DNA from: Prolixibacteraceae bacterium | GTDB lineage: Bacteria > Bacteroidota > Bacteroidia > Bacteroidales > Prolixibacteraceae | Assembly (NCBI GenBank): GCA_003516705.1 | Contig: DPCJ01000074.1 | Location: 380 to 7,455, forward strand | DNA: 7,076 nucleotides | Reading direction: 5' to 3' | Shown: one piece after another, positions 5,322 through 7,076 of the stretch | How the letters are laid out: each line of letters starts with the position of its first letter | Numbering within the stretch: position 1 is the stretch's first letter | Position numbers and translations under genes: made by a program | The notes under the pieces: model-generated | The model's database searches: none | Seen by the model: the letters and a program-made list of their open reading frames with translations, nothing else | What the model was told of the DNA's origin: nothing

Positions 5322-5428
5322 TCTGTAATTTTTTGGTTTTAGTTAAAATAAACGCCAAATATGCTAATTAAATTTTTTGTGTCTGAATTCAGTCCCGTGA
5401 AATTTTATGTTCTTTGATCCAAAAATCA

Positions 5429-5938
5429 TCAGTGGCCTTTTGTAGATGCCATAATTTTGTCGGAATAGGCCAGCAGCAATGCCGACAACAAAAATACAAG
5501 ATGAATGCTGATTTGCAGAATTGCATCCTGTAACGGTACATTGTGAATATCGATAAAAGTTTTGAGCAGGTGTACTCCAGAGATACTTACAAGTGAAACT
5601 ATCAGTTTGATTTTTAGCGAACTGGCATTAATCTTACCCAGCCATTCGGGTTTGTCCTCGTGGTTTTCGAACTCAATTTTACTTACAAAAGTGGTGTAAC
5701 CGCCAATAAAAACCACCACCAACAGGTTGATTACCATCGAAATATCTATCAATCCCAACACCGAAAGCAGAATTGCATTTTCATCCATCATCCCGAAACC
5801 GGAAATCAGCTTCCATAACTGAACCATAAATTTTATCGCATAAAATACGGATGCCACAATCAACCCTAAGTAAACTGGCAGTTGCATCCAGCGACTAAAA
5901 AAAATAAATTGTTCTAACAGTGTCTCAATTTTTTTCAT
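5429..5938 (-). CDS. yqhA: YqhA/UPF0114 family inner-membrane protein
   Basis: A 169-residue membrane protein, close to the length of E. coli YqhA (about 164). It shares landmarks I recall from that family: SRW near the N-terminus (15-17), PVYLGL (21-26), LLSVLGLIDISMV (57-69) with the conserved Asp65, GYTTFVSK (80-87), WLGKI.ASSLK (99-109), ISGVHLLKTFID (119-130) and a final hydrophobic helix ending in AYSDK (157-161). Four membrane segments are expected at about 20-40, 56-80, 110-127 and 138-158. The biochemical function is not established. It is divergent from the ThuA-like gene; a candidate promoter lies just upstream. No Shine-Dalgarno is evident and the start follows AT-rich DNA. Confidence 0.9.
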   Translation of the reverse strand: MKKIETLLEQFIFFSRWMQLPVYLGLIVASVFYAIKFMVQLWKLISGFGMMDENAILLSVLGLIDISMVINLLVVVFIGGYTTFVSKIEFENHEDKPEWLGKINASSLKIKLIVSLVSISGVHLLKTFIDIHNVPLQDAILQISIHLVFLLSALLLAYSDKIMASTKGH

Positions 5939-5980
5939 TTTGATATTTATTTGTTGCTTAGCTCTTTTTCAGTAACAACG

Positions 5981-5988
5981 CAAATATA
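5981..5988 (-). promoter_or_regulatory. Candidate -7 box of yqhA
   Basis: TATATTTG on the minus strand matches TAnnTTTG exactly, and would place the transcript start about 35 nt before the yqhA ATG. I find no convincing TTG/TTTG at 19-21 bases upstream, so this rests on one element. Confidence 0.35.
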
Positions 5989-6106
5989 ACCCGATTCCAC
6001 TCCGTTAGGTTTAGTAACCCGAAATGTTTTCTTACTGCTTTTTTGAAATATGAACTTGCTTTTCCTGTGAATTGACTTTGAACCGGTGTTCCCATTAAAA
6101 AACGAA

Positions 6107-6114
6107 TAAATTTG
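6107..6114 (+). promoter_or_regulatory. Candidate -7 box of the ThuA-like gene
   Basis: TAAATTTG on the plus strand matches TAnnTTTG exactly and predicts a 5' untranslated leader of about 50 nt. The nearest TTTG (6077-6080) is 26 bases upstream, longer than usual. The leader would contain a small CGGAG/CTCCG hairpin (6138-6142 with 6153-6157), ending 13 nt before the start codon. Confidence 0.35.
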
Positions 6115-6170
6115 TAAAACCTTTACCAACGATAAACCGGAGTGACTAACTTCTCCGTAAAACTGAGAAA

Positions 6171-6938
6171 ATGACTACTATCAGAATTCTGCTGCTTTTT
6201 ACAGTTGTTTGCAATATTTCGGGGGCTGTAGCGCCAGTCCATAAAGTTGAAAAAATCAACATCCTTGTACTCACCGAGCGTGGCGGACAACATGAAAGTT
6301 TTACGGCGGAAGCGCTTCAATGGCTCGAAACCGAAAAAAAGAACCTGAATATTTCATTTACCGAAATCAACAATACAAAACCTGTAAATGAAATCTACCT
6401 GCAACAGTTTCAGTTAATTCTTCAACTCGATTATCCGCCATATGGCTGGACACAGGTTGCTGAAAAGGCATTTATCAAATATATCGACGAAGGCCAGGGT
6501 GGCTGGATTGGATTTCACCATGCCACACTTTTGGGCGAATTCGACGGCTACCCGCTGTGGAACTGGTTTTCGGAATTTATGGGTGAAATCAGGTTTCAAA
6601 ACTACATTGCTCAAATGGCCGACGGAACAGTACACGTTGAAGACAGCAACCACCCGGTAATGAAGGGTGTTTCACCGTCGTTTGTGCTTCTGGCAGACGA
6701 GTGGTACACCTTCGATAAATCGCCACGGGAAAATGTGCATGTGCTGGCGAATGTGGATGAAGCCTGTTACAATCCACAAACCGACATAAAAATGGGCGAT
6801 CATCCTGCAATTTGGGTTAACCCGAAGAAAAAAGCCAGAAATGTTTATTTTCTGATGGGACACAGCGACAAACTTTTTGAATCGGGAGATTTTAAAACCA
6901 TGTTTGCCAACGCAATAAAATGGGCCGGCAGCAAATAA
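6171..6938 (+). CDS. Exported ThuA-like domain protein
   Basis: A 255-residue protein with a signal peptide (about 1-20) followed by a single ThuA domain (about 28-253), which has a class-I glutamine amidotransferase-like fold. Features of this family are ILVLTERGGQHESF (31-44), the motif GGWIGFHHA (110-118) in place of the amidotransferase nucleophile turn, HVEDSNHPVMKG (155-166), DEWYTF (176-181), DHPAIW (210-215) and VYFLMGHSDKLF (225-236). ThuA was named from trehalose utilisation in rhizobia. Exported single-domain ThuA proteins in Bacteroidota are often near sugar-processing genes, but their reaction is generally unproven. No cysteine sits at the catalytic turn (GFHHA), so ordinary amidotransferase activity is unlikely. 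The next downstream gene lies outside the window. Confidence 0.88.
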   Translation: MTTIRILLLFTVVCNISGAVAPVHKVEKINILVLTERGGQHESFTAEALQWLETEKKNLNISFTEINNTKPVNEIYLQQFQLILQLDYPPYGWTQVAEKAFIKYIDEGQGGWIGFHHATLLGEFDGYPLWNWFSEFMGEIRFQNYIAQMADGTVHVEDSNHPVMKGVSPSFVLLADEWYTFDKSPRENVHVLANVDEACYNPQTDIKMGDHPAIWVNPKKKARNVYFLMGHSDKLFESGDFKTMFANAIKWAGSK

Positions 6939-6962
6939 TTTTTCAGTCACATTGAGACCTCG

Positions 6963-6983
6963 ATTAAATGAATTTAATTTTTT
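6963..6983 (+). terminator. Weak AT-rich terminator after the ThuA-like gene
   Basis: ATTAAA and TTTAAT form a 6-bp stem around TGAA, followed by TTTTT, 24 nt after the stop codon. The stem has no G-C pair, so termination may be inefficient. The remaining bases to the window end are very AT-rich and hold no gene; TATATTAG at 7026-7033 is one base from a -7 box and may belong to a gene beyond the edge. Confidence 0.4.
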
Positions 6984-7076
6984 AATAAAATGACAGTAAA
7001 AAAGCGGCAAATAAATATGTTTAATAACTTTCATTAATCTATTGTATATTAGCTTATTAATTGACTCTGTCATTAG

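Noticed and set aside
5385..5394. Palindrome CTGAATTCAG downstream of yqhA as a terminator
   Set aside because: It has no loop and no T tract on the minus strand, so it does not look like an intrinsic terminator.
5947..6129. 60-codon minus-strand frame just upstream of yqhA
   Set aside because: It covers the divergent promoter region, including both candidate -7 boxes, and shows no recognisable family. A real gene 8 bp before yqhA is possible but unsupported.
1..7076. Mobile element, CRISPR array, toxin-antitoxin pair or defence island
   Set aside because: No transposase, integrase, regularly spaced repeats, attachment-site duplications or paired small genes of such type were seen; the only long repeat is the tonB duplication.

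Overview
The window looks like chromosomal DNA from a member of the Bacteroidota, probably a marine or anaerobic Bacteroidales/Marinilabiliales lineage. This is inferred from several things: TonB proteins with the MELKKT.KADLENKK start and an EFPGGE module ahead of the C-terminal domain, A-rich start contexts without Shine-Dalgarno sequences, promoter-like TAnnTTTG boxes, and the mix of PQQ-like propeller, ThuA-like and LTxxQ exported proteins. The species cannot be fixed from sequence alone.

Left part (1-2612, all minus strand): the N-terminal half of the ribosome-associated GTPase HflX runs off the left edge. Upstream of it lie two tandem tonB-family genes of 228 codons each. They are products of a roughly 0.95-kb tandem duplication that carried the gene, its GAAA-loop terminator and about 119 nt of 5' leader. 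By hand alignment the two proteins are about 80% identical overall. Nearly all changes lie in the membrane anchor and periplasmic linker, while the receptor-contacting C-terminal domain is about 95% identical. The leader is unusually well conserved for non-coding DNA (about 107/119) and contains a 12-bp palindrome and a short reading frame.

Middle (2679-5321): on the plus strand, divergent from the tonB genes, is an exported PQQ-type beta-propeller protein. It converges on a minus-strand gene for a small exported Spy/CpxP-like protein, with a nested hairpin between them. After a 450-bp stretch with no credible gene comes a second Spy/CpxP-like protein, this one a lipoprotein with two LTxxQ motifs, also on the minus strand.

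Right part (5429-7076): a YqhA/UPF0114 four-helix membrane protein (minus) is divergent from an exported ThuA-like protein (plus). The last 138 bases hold a weak AT-rich hairpin and no gene.

The genes do not form one pathway. Most encode cell-envelope functions: TonB energy transduction, periplasmic or outer-membrane proteins, and an inner-membrane protein. No mobile element, CRISPR array, phage gene, tRNA or rRNA was seen. The most interesting structure is the duplicated tonB unit and its conserved leader. I found no convincing new multi-gene system.
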